NCBI GenBank assembly: GCA_039090855.1
Contig: CM076995.1
Location: 117,242,770-117,306,769 of the forward strand
Origin: Macrothele yani
Lineage: Eukaryota; Arthropoda; Arachnida; Araneae; Macrothelidae
Direction: 5' to 3'
DNA length: 64,000 nucleotides
Shown: piece by piece, positions 44,778-56,640 of the stretch
Numbering within the stretch: position 1 is the first letter of the stretch
How the letters are laid out: each line of letters opens with the position of its first letter
Translations under genes and position numbers: made by a program
The notes under the pieces: model-generated
The model's database searches: none
Seen by the model: the letters and a program-made list of their open reading frames with translations, nothing else
Told to the model about the DNA's origin: nothing

Positions 44778-45341
44778 ATGGATAGGTTAATTAGGAACAA
44801 TATTAATTGGGATTCATTTTCTAAAGATAATGAACTTTCAGAAGATATAATTAGAAGTGTAAATGATGCAGTAAATTGGGATTTAATATCAGAATATCAA
44901 AAATTATCTGAAGATTTTATTTCAGAATTTCATGATAAAGTGAACTGGGATAAAATTTCTCAATATCAGATTCTTTCTGAATATTTTATGAATAACAATA
45001 AATTAAACTGGTCTTTGATTTCTCAATATCGAACACTTTCTGAGAGTTTTATATTAATGAATATTGATAAATTAGGTATGAGAAGAATTTCTATGTATCA
45101 AAAATTAAGTAATGATTTTATAAAAGAAAACTTTCGATTCTTAGACATGTCAATAATTCCAATGAAACAAAAATTAAGTGAAGAAACTATAGATTTTCTT
45201 AGTGATTTTATTGATTGGAAAGAAGTTACAAGAAACCAAGAATTAACAGAAGATTTCATTATGAAATATAAAGATAAAATTAACTGGTGTGATATTGTTA
45301 TCAACAGAAAATTCTCTGATGATTTTATAAATGTAAACTAA
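44778..45341 (+). CDS. LSEDFI-repeat protein
   Basis: 187 intact residues built of about eight repeats of roughly 23 residues with the pattern NWD.IS.YQ.LSEDFI....DK; examples are at residues 8-30, 32-54, 55-75, 76-98 and onward. The repeats diverge towards the C-terminus. Similar LSEDFI repeats occur in giant-virus and phage proteins; I recall no assigned function. They probably stack as short helices. It is the last rightward gene and starts in TATATAAATG. Confidence 0.7.
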   Translation: MDRLIRNNINWDSFSKDNELSEDIIRSVNDAVNWDLISEYQKLSEDFISEFHDKVNWDKISQYQILSEYFMNNNKLNWSLISQYRTLSESFILMNIDKLGMRRISMYQKLSNDFIKENFRFLDMSIIPMKQKLSEETIDFLSDFIDWKEVTRNQELTEDFIMKYKDKINWCDIVINRKFSDDFINVN

Positions 45342-45412
45342 AAAAAAACTTGTTGTGTATTTACTTGCAAAGATATGTCATAAAATTTAAATATTTTTTA
45401 ATCTTCCTATAA

Positions 45413-45442
45413 GGGGTATCCATTTTGGGTACCCCTTTTTTT
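45413..45442 (+). terminator. stem-loop followed by T-run
   Basis: GGGGTATCC (45413-45421) pairs with GGGTACCCC (45427-45435) with one G-T wobble and a 5-base loop, followed by seven T. It lies 70 bases after the last rightward Polinton gene. It looks like a factor-independent terminator, but in a eukaryotic element its role is unproven. Confidence 0.35.
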
Positions 45443-45721
45443 AATGCATTTTTCATGAACATCAATAAATATTATGATGATCCTCAAATGTTGATTTTTT
45501 TTCATTTTACGTTATTTCCCCCATAAGGAAACGATGAATTTTTTAATTTTGATGATTTTTAATGATTTTTTATTGTTTTTATGTTAAAAATGTGTATATT
45601 TTTATGATTTTCGTTCATTTTGAGCGTTTCCCTCTGATTGCGCTCGTAACCCCATATATATACTACTTGCTGGTGACCTCCGACCGGATTTGAATTGGGT
45701 CAAAACGCTCTGAAGAAGCAT

Positions 45722-45950
45722 GGATGCTTCAACTAGCGAAAATCTGAGGACTTTCAGATTCCCATGTCTTAGTTGGTTGGAACTTCACTTTCCTGGGTAG
45801 TGTAATGGTTAGCATACTCGACCAGTCATCGGGCGGATGCTTCAACTAGGGAAAATCTGAGGACTTTCAGATTCCTATGTCTCAGTTGGTTGGAACTTCA
45901 CTTTCCTGGGTGGTGTAATGGTTAGCATACTCGACCAGTCATCGGGCGAT
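45722..45950 (+). repeat. 113-bp tandem duplication with tRNA-like segment (family 4)
   Basis: GGATGCTTCAACTAGCGAAA at 45722 recurs as GGATGCTTCAACTAGGGAAA at 45835. Each unit contains AGATTCCCATGTCTTAGTTG and the tRNA-like TCCTGGGTGGTGTAATGGTT followed by AGCATACTCGACC. The second copy runs on into a GGGTTCCATTCCAG B-box-like sequence at about 45955. Confidence 0.75.
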
Positions 45951-46059
45951 ACGGGGTTCCATTCCAGAACGATGAAATTTTCAAGTTTTCTGAAAAGTGT
46001 TACAGGGAGTGATACAAGCAAATTCAGTTTGCTTTGCTTGAATTTCTTTATTATCAATG

Positions 46060-48140
46060 TTCAGTAAACCAGTAAGATTTTAACACTACCGTAAAAAATA
46101 ATGACGAAAATTGTTACAGAAGTAGCCTCCATGTTCTTGGCACTCTTTAATTTTATGCATTAGCTCAATGTTTAGGATCGAGATTTTGTCTTCCAATAAA
46201 ATTCATTACTTAAGAAAGGAAAGAGTTAATTATTTTATACCGTTTTTTTATTCTTTCGTTTGCGTCTGCTCAATGTGACATGCTCTCAGAAACACCAATC
46301 ACAACGTGCACTCATGAAAAAATGTTAATGATGATGAAAATGATTTGAAAATCGTCTGACTAATTTAAGCGGAAGGTGAACGAATGACTAATCACAAAAA
46401 GATGATAGAATCCATTAGTAGCTCTGCCAAACATTCGGTGAGTGCAGGGTTGCCATTTCTGAAGCCGTAATCGGGCAAGGACATCGGAAATGAATGAGCT
46501 ATTCATTTTTGGCACTCACCTCTTAGAAAATTTGCAAGTGTACGAAATAACCAAAGTCCCTGAATCAATACAGTGGAAAGCTCTCAACATGGTGCCTGTT
46601 GCTCCGCACATTTAATAAATGAACAGGGTAAAAATGTTTCATATGCACGAAATGAAGATTCAATATGATTATGTATGACGTGACATCCTGGAGAAACGCC
46701 CGCTAAAGTTTAAAAACATCACAATGTGCATATATACACAGGGTAAACTGGAAATTTTTGCTACATGTCTAATTTAAAAGAAAATGCTTTTACTTTCGGG
46801 GTTGTTAATACTTTTTCATGTTTCTTTGAGAATCACGGAAGAGCAAACTGGTTCCATAAATTGAAATTTATTCTGGAAGTACTGAAAGAAAAACAGGTTC
46901 CGTAAATTGCTTGAACTTCGCTTGAAACGTAATTAGAGACATTACGAGGGATTTATCTCAAAAGAAGGGGGAGGGGGACCTAAAACGAGTTAAAGAGTAC
47001 CCATGACAATACCTCAGGCAATCTTTCAAACGTATCGACTGAAAAAGACTAGAGTACATCATTGCTGATGCAGAATACCGACGGTTTTTCTCATGATTTG
47101 GAAAGTAAAATTATTAATTCTTTTCAATGGCTACTTGTTTCAATGGGGTTTTTTTTTTTTCAATGGTTTTTTAGATCAAAACATGGGACATTTCGTAACA
47201 GGAAAACATAAAAGATTTTGAGGAGTATTACAAGAACAAATATCAAGTCCAGATGACAGAGGTTTTGAAAAAAAAATGTTCTCTTTGAAGTATTTTAAAA
47301 ATAAAATGTTTTGAGCTAACGTCAAGATACTATAGATGCGCATATATTCCTGTTCATAAAAATGAAATGCAAAAAAATGCCCCTGCAGGTTTTGGGGAAA
47401 CATTCTACCCAAACAAAACAAGTTTTCGTCCTTTTAAATTTATTCTATACTGTTTAACAGAAACTGAAACCTTCTAGCTTCTTTCACGAAATTTTCAATT
47501 TTCCAATTCCACTTGAAAAAAACATTTAAAACCTTTAGCTACATTCTACAGGTATTTTATGTTCTTCAGTTGTCCTTAATAACATATTTAAGCCTTCTGA
47601 CGTTTAAAAAAATATATATCTCCATTAATGTTTAAGCCTTTGCAAGCCCCATGGGAAAGTTCAAAAAACGTTCTGCAGTTACATAGATTCTCAGTTCTTC
47701 AGCTGTATTCAGTGAGGTTTTTAATTACTTAGTTACTTTTAACAGAATTTTTAAGCTCCTTTTGATATGCTCAAAGAATTTTTAATAATTTGGTACGTTT
47801 AACTAACTTTTAGAGCCCTCTAGCCCCGTTACAATAGCATTTTTTAAAACTACAGTTATTTTCTAAGCCATATAAGTTAAAAAAAATAAACAAGCAAATA
47901 TTAAAAATTCAAGTTGTCCATTTCCCTGTAACAAAACTTCTGAAGACCAGTTACGTGCTTTAAACATTTCTAAGTTCTTTAGTTACAAGAAACGAAATGT
48001 ATAGTAAATACCAGTAGTAATCCTAAAAGTATTTACATTTCACAGAACTAAGCTATTTTTAATTTCTTCATTTGTGAATTTCTTATGCTGGCGGTAAAGG
48101 ACCATGCCGACCCAATGACCCAGACATATTTAGAGATTTA
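46060..48140. other. no recognised gene
   Basis: AT-rich sequence without a convincing ORF. 47430-48060 has a loose recurring pattern (TTTAAGCC, TCT, ACGTTTAA, spaced by about 50-100 bases), possibly a very old tandem array. Confidence 0.5.
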
Positions 48141-48145
48141 AGTAG

Positions 48146-48437
48146 AGGATTTTAGGAAGGGAGTGTCTGACCTAACGTCTTAAACAACCCTTAGAAATAG
48201 GAAGCCATGAGATTTGGACTAGTGTACCCGACAGCAAAGTCACACAGAAGCAAGGTAGAAAAGAGGAGGAACACGCCCCGATTAAAACCGGGAGAATAGC
48301 ACCCTGGGTCCGACGGCTTAACGTGCCCATACGGTGCACGGCGGATATTTAGTGGTTCGAGTGTTCGTACTTACCTGGGATCGATTCTGAGACTTTTCCG
48401 TGGCAGTCACGAGCGACCACTACACCATTCTTGGCCT
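48146..48437 (-). repeat. SINE family 3
   Basis: Collinear with 34709-35007: GAATTTTAGGAAGGGAGTGT-like left end, ACTTAACGTGCCCAT-type middle and a tRNA-like head near 48410-48437 on the reverse strand. Confidence 0.78.
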
Positions 48438-49164
48438 CAAAGATCGAAAGGTTTAGGGGAAGGATTATTATCATTCACCCCTGTCAAATCTGGGTTCGGA
48501 TCCCAAATAAGAAAAAAGACAGCACTTTTGACCCCTTATCACCCTCCAACAAAAATAAGTGGCCGCCCCAACAATGCGAGCCCTAATTTCGCTTTCCTTC
48601 ACAGCTAATTCAACGATAGTGCTGTGTAAGGTATTTCTAAGGTGGTTGGAAACAAAATTTTCAAAAAATAAAATAAAATTAAAAAGATAGAAAAAGAAAA
48701 CGTACCGTAATCCAAACATCTGCAATACATTGTTCCCTAATTCTATTCCTTACTGATAGGCATCTTCGGGAGCTGAAGTGTCACTCCATAAAGATTTCTC
48801 CTTCTGAAAACTCGCTTAATGCATCGTTAAATAGCGATCGTCATCAAAAGAAGCGACTGGCGATCGAATTGCTCAGTTAGTTCCGGAATCAGAAGCAACG
48901 GAATCGATTAGAAGCAACTGTTTGTTCTGTGCGCAGAAACAGTCAAATGAATGAATATTTTGAATGACTTATTTAAAGGAGTCGAATGAACAGAATAAAC
49001 GTTCTGAGGGTATAAATCGACTCCAGAAATTGTTATGAAAATAGCACGCTTCCCAGCTCCTTCCTTAATATTATTTTTTCCCATTTATGTAAACTTTTCT
49101 TCCTTACTACATGAAAGTTTTCGTAATACATTTATTGTGACAGTTATGGAAATGCCCTAGAATT

Positions 49165-49355
49165 TTATTTAAGTTATAACGAAGTAAATTTCTCCGTCAT
49201 TTTTATCCGCGCCGGGGCTCGAACCCGGATCCCCTCATTCCGGAATAAGTCACTCTACCAATTGAGCTACGTGGACGTTTTGTTCTTATTCCTATCTGCC
49301 TTTATGTCGTGTGCGTCCTTCTGGCAGGTACTTCACATCTCCTGGTACGTTACAT
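49165..49355 (-). repeat. SINE family 1
   Basis: Reverse strand: leader with GAGATGTGAAGTACCTGCCA and GACATAAAGGCAGATAGGAA, head CGTCCACGTAGCTCAATTGG, ATTCCGGAATGAGG, GGTTCGAGCCCCGG, then AAAAATGACGGAGAAATTTA. Confidence 0.85.
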
Positions 49356-49369
49356 CATCTCCCCCTTAT

Positions 49370-49688
49370 TTTTTTTTTTTTTTTTTTTTTCGAAGAGCTG
49401 GAGAAGGGATTCTCTTATTTTTCCTATCTCGCGGTGTGGAAATAACATCACACCAATGCGAGATTTTGAACGGTCTGGCCATCCGGATAGTTCGGGCGCC
49501 ATTATAACGAAGTAAATTTCTCCGTCATTTTCGGTCTACGCCGGGATTCGAACCCGAGGCAGCTTATTCCGGAACAAGTCGCTCTACCAACTGAGCTACG
49601 CAGACATTTGTTCGGATTCCTATCTGCCTTTATGTCGTGTGCGTCCTTCTGGCAGGTACTTCACATCTCCTGGTACGTTACAAAGTCT
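49370..49688 (-). repeat. SINE family 1, full length
   Basis: Reverse strand: the same leader, head GTCTGCGTAGCTCAGTTGGT with B box GGTTCGAATCCCGG, acceptor arms GTCTGCG/CGTAGAC pairing fully with one wobble, the GACGGAGAAATTTACTTCGT stretch, the body CGCATTGGTGTGATGTTATT, and a poly-A tail (T-run at 49371-49390). It is the reference for the family structure. Confidence 0.85.
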
Positions 49689-50082
49689 ACCTCTGTTTAC
49701 TGGACCCCACGAACTTTATTTGTGTTTTCTCGCTGAGCCACGTACTTGCTATACACAAAAGTTTTCATGAAAGTACTCTTCACTGGCAATGAGGAGTTTT
49801 TGCTCGACAAACGTTTTTCAACATGGAAACCGTTTCCTCCCCTGAAAAATCACAATAGTAATCTGATATGAGTCAAAAATTCCTTAGTACAATGCGGAAA
49901 GGAAATGATGAACAATGGAAATAATGCTGATGTTTACTCGCGAAATGCAGGAAATATCGTTAGTGTTGAGAATGTCTTTAAGAAATAGTTTTATCAGATA
50001 TGTGGTAAATATTGTTGTGCACTGTTTCTGGTGCGATATTCAGCCCGCGTATCATGGCTCCCATAAGTTCTTACACGCGGGT

Positions 50083-50571
50083 CTACGTATGGCGATTTGG
50101 AGGGTGATCAAATTTATGAAAGCATACTTTAAATTGGTGATTGGGGGCGGAGGGGTGACATAACAGACAAGTTTTGCCATACAGCGCCGAGAGCAGCAAG
50201 ATGCATTGGACTGTCTGTTCTATGGGGACGCAACGATCCCTCAAATAGACCAGCGAATTGGAAAGCATTCTGGAAAGATTCGTTCCGCAAGTGATGCTGG
50301 AATAACTTAAGTAATACGCCATACTGGACCAAGAATGGCGCGTAAAAGGAAAGGGGAATAGGACGAAGAATCGTATCCATGCTGCTTTGAGACGCAGTAC
50401 TGCTGTAAACAGGAGTAGTTTTCTGACTATCCTAGGTGATGATATCCGTCTCAGGGATGTTTGATATTGTCCTAAACAGATGACCAGGTTCTTTCTCAAA
50501 CAAGTCTCTGAAGCCACAATGCGTCTCTTTGCAATTCCCAGACTGAATCGAGACTCGTCGCTCAAGGCCAC
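50083..50571 (-). pseudogene. degenerate Tc1-like transposase fragment
   Basis: Reading leftward from 50571 the sequence has ALSDESRFSLGIAKRRIVAS, the first-catalytic-Asp segment of Tc1 transposases; after that the homology is lost in the open frame, though scattered pieces remain in other frames (for example ALGAVWQNL). An old fragment. Confidence 0.6.
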
Positions 50572-51129
50572 ATGATATCATTCATCACGCCATTAGACCT
50601 CCTTATAATAGTACTGGAACTGTTAGGGCTAGGAATCTGATAAGAAATCTGGCATAATACTGCACGTGACAGCGTAGTTTACCTATTTCTCAAAGTCAGT
50701 TAATCCCAAAATTGTCAAGCGCTGTGGAAGGTTGGGGTATTCCATTACATCAACAGAGCATTTTCTGTGCTATTAATTAAGGAATTAATATCACCACGCC
50801 CAGTATACGCATATAATATTCACAAATATATTATCATTGATTTTTCGGTAAAACAAACATGAAAGGAGGTGACAAATACTCTCCATTTAATCCAAAAAAA
50901 TTAACACATACTTCTGTTGCTAAAAAGATTTACAACGGTTTACAGAGCCACAAGAAATGTGTTACATAGAATAATAAGTTACCATAAATTTCACTACGAT
51001 AAGTGATTTGATATAAATAAAAATTTCGTCAGAGCTGTAACTTCGTCGAATCGATAAATTATATTAATGGGTTTAAGATCACCTTTACTACACTCTTCAC
51101 AAAAAAGGAAAAAAAAATGAGCACCCCGA

Positions 51130-52420
51130 GAAAGTCCTTCGATCCTGATGAAACTCCGCATGCAAACACCTCAGGGTCAAATATGCAAATGATTAAAAAA
51201 TAACGACCAATGACTAAATAGTAGAGCACCACGGCTCATGGGAACCGCGCATCGAGGAGGGTTTATCAGGAGCAAAGCTGGCACGCAGGTACAATTGTGA
51301 CAGCGGATTGCGGTTGCATTAACCTCCATGGACTGTGAGGCTGCTTCGACGTCGGATCCGTGCACAATACGAGCGGTTCAGCGCGTTTGAAAGAGGACGT
51401 ACGTATAATTGGGCTAAGACAGGCTAGTTCGTTAAGTCGCCATATCGTCAGGCATTTGGGTCGAAGCGACGCGACAATCGTATTGATATTAGCGCCAATG
51501 GGTCGAGGAGGGCACAACTTAGCGGCATGTGGACAGTGGACGGCCGAGGGCAACGACAGAACGCGAGGATCGAGCGATTGTGAAATCCGCACGAACAGAA
51601 CCGAATTCGTCGCCCTCAACTATATGTGACCATGTTGCGTCATCTACAGGTACGGAAGTGGCCATCTGGACCGTTGGCAGACGACTTTCGACAGGGGATC
51701 TACTTTCGAGGAGACCACGACGCCACCTACCACTGATCAGCGAGCGTCGCTAGCATCGGTTGCCGTGGTGTTGGACCGGATCAACGTAGGACATTGTCCA
51801 GTGGCTTCAGGGGTGAGTCACGGTTTGCACTTGGCGCCAGTGATCACCGCATACGAGACAACCCGGCAAGCGCACGGATCCTGTCTTTACCGTGGCAACA
51901 CAACACACACAGGCTCACAGGCTAGCACACCAGAAATGACTGCCTGAGGAGCCATTTCCTACGATAGCCGGACACCCTTGGTAGTCTTCCGTAACACCCT
52001 CAGGGTTCAACGGTACATCGATGACATTCTACGACCTGCTGTGTTGCAATTCCTGTCGCAGATTCAGTGAGAAATTTTTCAAGAGGAAAATGCTCGGCTA
52101 CATACGGCACGGATCTTCTAGGTCTGGCTCCATGGCGACACCCTTCAATGGCCAGCTTGATCACCCGACCTCTCACCGATCGAACATGTTTGGGACATGA
52201 TGGGACGCCACCTACGCCCATTCCGGAATGTCGGCAAAGTGTGCCGCAATTTGGACACCACCTGGTATGCTATATCTCAGGACAGTATCTGTGAACTGTT
52301 GGCGTCTATGCCACGCCGGGTAACTGCCTGAATCCCAGCCAAAGGTGACGCTCGAACGTACTGACTTGTTCATAGAGCCCAACTGCTCTAGAATTGCAAT
52401 CATTTTCTATACACGTGTGT
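51130..52420 (+). pseudogene. degenerate Tc1-like transposase
   Basis: Plus-strand pieces: FSAFERGRTYNWAKTG near 51380, a linker with ARIE..L near 51570, VVLDRINVGHCPVASGVSHG near 51765, HTARIF near 52100 (second catalytic region), SPDLSPIEHVWDMMGRHLRP near 52160-52215 with the Glu, and SICELLASMPRRVTA near 52285-52330, with the end KGDARTY near 52360. Stops and shifts occur throughout. Element ends were not identified. Confidence 0.75.
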
Positions 52421-53049
52421 TGCACATACCAATTTTCATCCCGATTTGGATGATTCCATTTAAGACTAAAGTAAAATGTACAGAATGATGCAAAATGTTC
52501 TTACAGTTCGAAAAAAAGTGAAAGATTCAGTTTCTTCTGACCAGATTTTCCTATCTTTTTTACATAGCAAAATCTGGTTAGAAGAAACTGAAGCAACTAT
52601 TCAAACTGTCCACTGGTATTCAAGTCAATTTCAGTTTTCTAATTATCTGGCAGTTCAAAATGGTTCAAAAATCGAAAAACTGTTTATATTTACATATGAA
52701 ATAAGCACGTGAAAGATACATTTCATTTGTGAATGGTATAAAGAAGACCGGATGAAAGTGTAAAAGTCTAGAACCATCAAGCTTTACGGCTGCCTTTTTC
52801 ACTGAATCCAGATTTCTTGATAATTCCTGTTTTGCGCCCGTGAGATAAAAAGAGACAAAAAGAGTCCTAGTTTCACCACTGTCATTCATTGTTAACAATC
52901 TTAGATAAAAGGCTAGAGACTCTAAACGGCGCAATTTCTGAAGAGTTGCGAAAATCAAGAAAAGAAGCGGAATTCCGTTTTAACATGAGATCCATAAATA
53001 GGATGCATATTAAAATTCACAAGCTTAAATAAACTTTTCCAGTTTTCTT

Positions 53050-54860
53050 TTTGTGGGGGAATAAATCGCCAAGTTAAAGCATCAAAGAGCGAAGCACCGG
53101 CCACAGGTAAGGAGGAATAATTTCACACACAAGTTAAAGGACTGAATAATGAAACACCAGCCTCAGGTGAAGGTGAATAAGTCATCAACCAAGTTAACGG
53201 ACTAAAGTACGGGACATCAGCCTTGGGTGAGGGAGAATAAATCACCGAGTAATTTAAACGACTGAAGAGCAAGATACTATCCCCTGGTGAAGATAAGTCA
53301 CCAACAAAGTTAAAGGATAGAAGAGCAGGACCCCAGCCTCAGGCAAGGGTCAATAAATTGCCAACCAAGTCAAACGCCTGAAGTGCGGGACAGAAAGCTC
53401 AAGTGAGGGTAAATAAATCACCAGCCGAGTTGAATGACTGAAGAGCGGGACACCAGCCTCGGATGAGGGAGAATAAATCAGCGACTAAGTTAAACGGCTG
53501 AAGAGTAAATAAAGAGCCCGGGTGAAGTTGAATAAATAAGCAACTAAGTCAAAGGAGAGAAGAGCAGGATACCAGCCTCGGGTGAGGGTGAATAAATAAC
53601 CAACCAAGTCAAAGGAGTGAAGAGCAGGATACCAGCCTTGGGTGAGGGTCAATAAATAACCAACCAAGTCAAAGGAGTGAAGAGCAGGATACCAGCCTCG
53701 GGTGAGGGTGAATAAATAACCAACAAAGTCAAAGGAGTGAAGAGCAGGAGACCAGCCACTGGTGAGGGTGAATAAATAACCAACCTAGTCAAAGGAGTGA
53801 AGAGCAGGATACCGGCCTCACGTGAGGGTGAATAAATAACCAATCAAGTCAAAGGAGTGAAGAGCAGTATACCAGCCTCTGGTGAGGGTGAAAAAATAAC
53901 CAACCAAGTCAAAGGAGTGAAGAGAAGGATACCAGCCTCGGGTGAGGGTGAATAAATAACCAACCAAGTCAAAGGAGTGAAGAGCAGGATACCAGCCTCA
54001 CGTGAGGGTGAATAAATAACCAACCAAGTCAAAGGAGTGAAGAGAAGGATACCAGCCTCGGGTGAGGGTGAATAAATAACCAACCAAGTCAAAGGAGTGA
54101 AGAGCAGGATACCAGCCTCGGGTGAGGGTGAATAAATAACCAACCTAGTCAAAGGAGTGAAGAGCAGGATACCGGCCTCACGTGAGGGTGAATAAATAAC
54201 CAACCAAGTCAAAGGAATGAAGAGCAGGATACCAGCCTCGGGTGAGGGTGAATAAATAACCAACAAAGTCAAAGGAGTGAAGAGCAGGAGACCAGCCACT
54301 GGTGAGGGTGAATAAATAACCAACCTAGTCAAAGGAGTGAAGAGCAGGATACCGGCCTCACGTGAGGGTGAATAAATAACCAATCAAGTCAAAGGAGTGA
54401 AGAGCAGTATACCAGCCTCTGGTGAGGGTGAAAAAATAACCAACCAAGTCAAAGGAGTGAAGAGAAGGATACCAGCCTCGGGTGAGGGTGAATAAATAAC
54501 CAACCAAGTCAAAGGAGTGAAGAGCAGGATACCAGCCTCACGTGAGGGTGAATAAATAATCAACCAAGTCAAAGGAGTGAAGAGCAGGATACCAGCCTCG
54601 GGTGAGGATGAATAAATAACCAACCAAGTCAAAGGAGTGAAGAGCAAGATATCAGTCTCACGTGAGAGTGAATAAATAACCAACCAAGTCAAAGGAGTGA
54701 AGAGAAGGATACCATCCTCGGGTGAGGGTGAATAAATAACCAACCAAGTCAAAGGAGTGAAGAGCAGGATATCAGCCTCACGTGAATGTGAATAAATCAC
54801 CTACCAGGTCAAAGAAGTGAAAAGCAAGACATCGGCCTTAGGTGAGGATGAAAAAAATGG
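53050..54860. repeat. 60-bp satellite array with 540-bp higher-order period
   Basis: About 30 copies of a 60-bp unit (GGTGAGGGTGAATAAATAAC, CAACCAAGTCAAAGGAGTGA, AGAGCAGGATACCAGCCTCG). Units before about 53500 are diverged; those from 53560 to 54790 are nearly identical. Units 53701-54000 match 54241-54540 variant for variant, so nine-unit blocks were duplicated. Since 60 is a multiple of three, frames stay open on the minus strand (LVIYSPSPEAGILLFTPLTW repeats), which I do not count as coding. Confidence 0.93.
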
Positions 54861-56640
54861 TACTCAATAAGAGCTCAGTCATCAGAAAAACTTGATAGCC
54901 CAAACTTCGTAAGATAGATTATTACTTCTAATTTATTCTACGTACACAAAACAAAATAACGTAAAGTAACTCGAAAAGTTTACGCAAAAAATATACCCGT
55001 AACTCAGATGTTTTTTGATGAGGTGTGGTACACAGGATATGCAACAACACTTCAAATTTGAAACGTCCTATTTTGTAGTTTTAAATCAAGAATTGCTTTC
55101 TTTTCACTTTTACCGCCTTGCAGTTTACTTCACATGCCAGGAGACCTTTACTACACTCAGTCATACCGAGAGGGCACACGCGAGGAAGGAAAACCGTTGG
55201 TACAAAATTGCACGAAAATAAAAAGGGTTTCCGGGGCAAAAAATAGCTGACCAATTGTTGTAGTTTTGCATCTTGATCACATGTTTAATGCATGCATAAC
55301 CCATATGTGCAGGTGATTAAAAAAAATACGCTGTGCTCTCTCCTACGCTGACGGCCCAGATTAGGTGTCTTTACTTTGAACTCCAATCTCTTGGGGAGAA
55401 ACTGTGGTGGCTTGAAGACACCAGGAAACCTCTTCCACCTTTTACGAACATTTGGTCAAACGAAAAAAATAAAACAAAAGCAGTACCTCACCTCGGAGAA
55501 ATAAACACGTGGCCAAAAACTTATTGCTGTTGAATTAAAACTTTCCATAACTTGTCGTGGCAAAGCCTTTATTTTTGTTAAGTCCGTTCCGTTTTTAATT
55601 TGTTTTGTTTTGAGTCTGGACGATCGTTTTGGATCACCGAGTATTTCAGCAATAATTTACATGTCACGTTAAGCTGCAATTATCTTAAGTAAAATACTTC
55701 TGAAAACAGTTCACGAACATAAATGCATCATCATCATTATCATCGTTATTACTACAATTCATTAAAGACTTTCCTCCCTGGTCGGCACGCCAGACTCTTC
55801 CATGCTGTTGATCTCGAGAGAAGCGGAAAAAATCGGTACCACTGCAATTCATTTTTGCCAGTGATTGCCTCCCTATTCTGGTACTTCTCTGAAAAAAATG
55901 TTAAGTATCTCTCAGCTTTCACCGTTGCTCATCTATCAGCTTTAAACGATTCACAGTGCTTAGTTCATGATCACTGATGTTTTTTTGTTTTTTTTGACGT
56001 TTAGCAAAAAAATATTTTTACGCGCAGATGAGAGATCATAATGGCATACTAGACGCAACTTGATTTCTCTTTAAGAAAAAGATAATTTCACTAACGATTA
56101 AGTATGATTTCTGATTTTCAGTCATCTAAAAACATTCAATGAGGACGGGAATGAAACCTGCATTAAACATAGCTTGCACTGTGAAATATAGCCACCAAAA
56201 CTATTCACACAGAGAGAAAAATATCTTGTCACCTCTCACATATCCAACGTGAAAATGTAAGCGTCCCCATACCTTCCCACCTGTGGCTTCTCTTAGCATC
56301 CAGGGGCAAAGTTCGCTTTTGGCAGACAATTAAGCTCTCAATATACAGTACGTATTTGTTAACGGTCTTTTCTTTCCGCTTCGGGCTCGGTTGACTTGCA
56401 ACCCTTATGATACGAAAAAATAGTAAAGGCACTTGTGGAATTTGATCTGTTATTTATTATTAACTAATGCTTATTATGTGCTAGTTGTCCTGGAATAGGT
56501 CGCAGTTATGCAATTATTTACTATATAGTTTCTACTGTCAACTTAACGTTCTATCTAATTTCTTCTCCATTATATCACTAATGCATCCTATTTCGGGAGC
56601 CTTTGTCGTTTCCAGCTCTTGCTTTCTATCTCCCCTCCGG
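54860..56640. other. no recognised feature
   Basis: AT-rich DNA with short frames (55015, 55333, 55723) that lack recognisable domains. No repeat ends seen. Confidence 0.55.

Larger units (their letters stand above)
36945..45640. mobile_element. Maverick/Polinton (adintovirus-like) element, partial
   Basis: A very AT-rich block with tightly packed genes on two divergent arms, recognised by integrase, packaging ATPase, adenain-type protease, penton-like and major capsid genes, which together define Polintons. Genes 39835 and leftward are on the minus strand, 39924 and rightward on the plus strand. No DNA polymerase B gene, terminal inverted repeat or target duplication is visible. The right limit is uncertain: AT-rich sequence without genes continues to about 45640. 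Multiple nonsense codons and shifts show an inactive copy. Confidence 0.88.

Noticed and set aside
36945..45640. DNA polymerase B gene hidden in another frame
   Set aside because: The element's coding space is filled by the listed genes; I saw no polymerase motifs in the gaps on either strand.
45690..45770. Hammerhead-like CTGAAGAAGC..GCGAAAA near the duplicated tRNA-like units
   Set aside because: The CTGATGA core is not matched and I could not form the closing stem.
53485..54800. Long minus-strand frames of a 20-residue repeat
   Set aside because: The 60-bp satellite unit is a multiple of three, so an open frame is expected; no start, domain or codon signal supports a gene.
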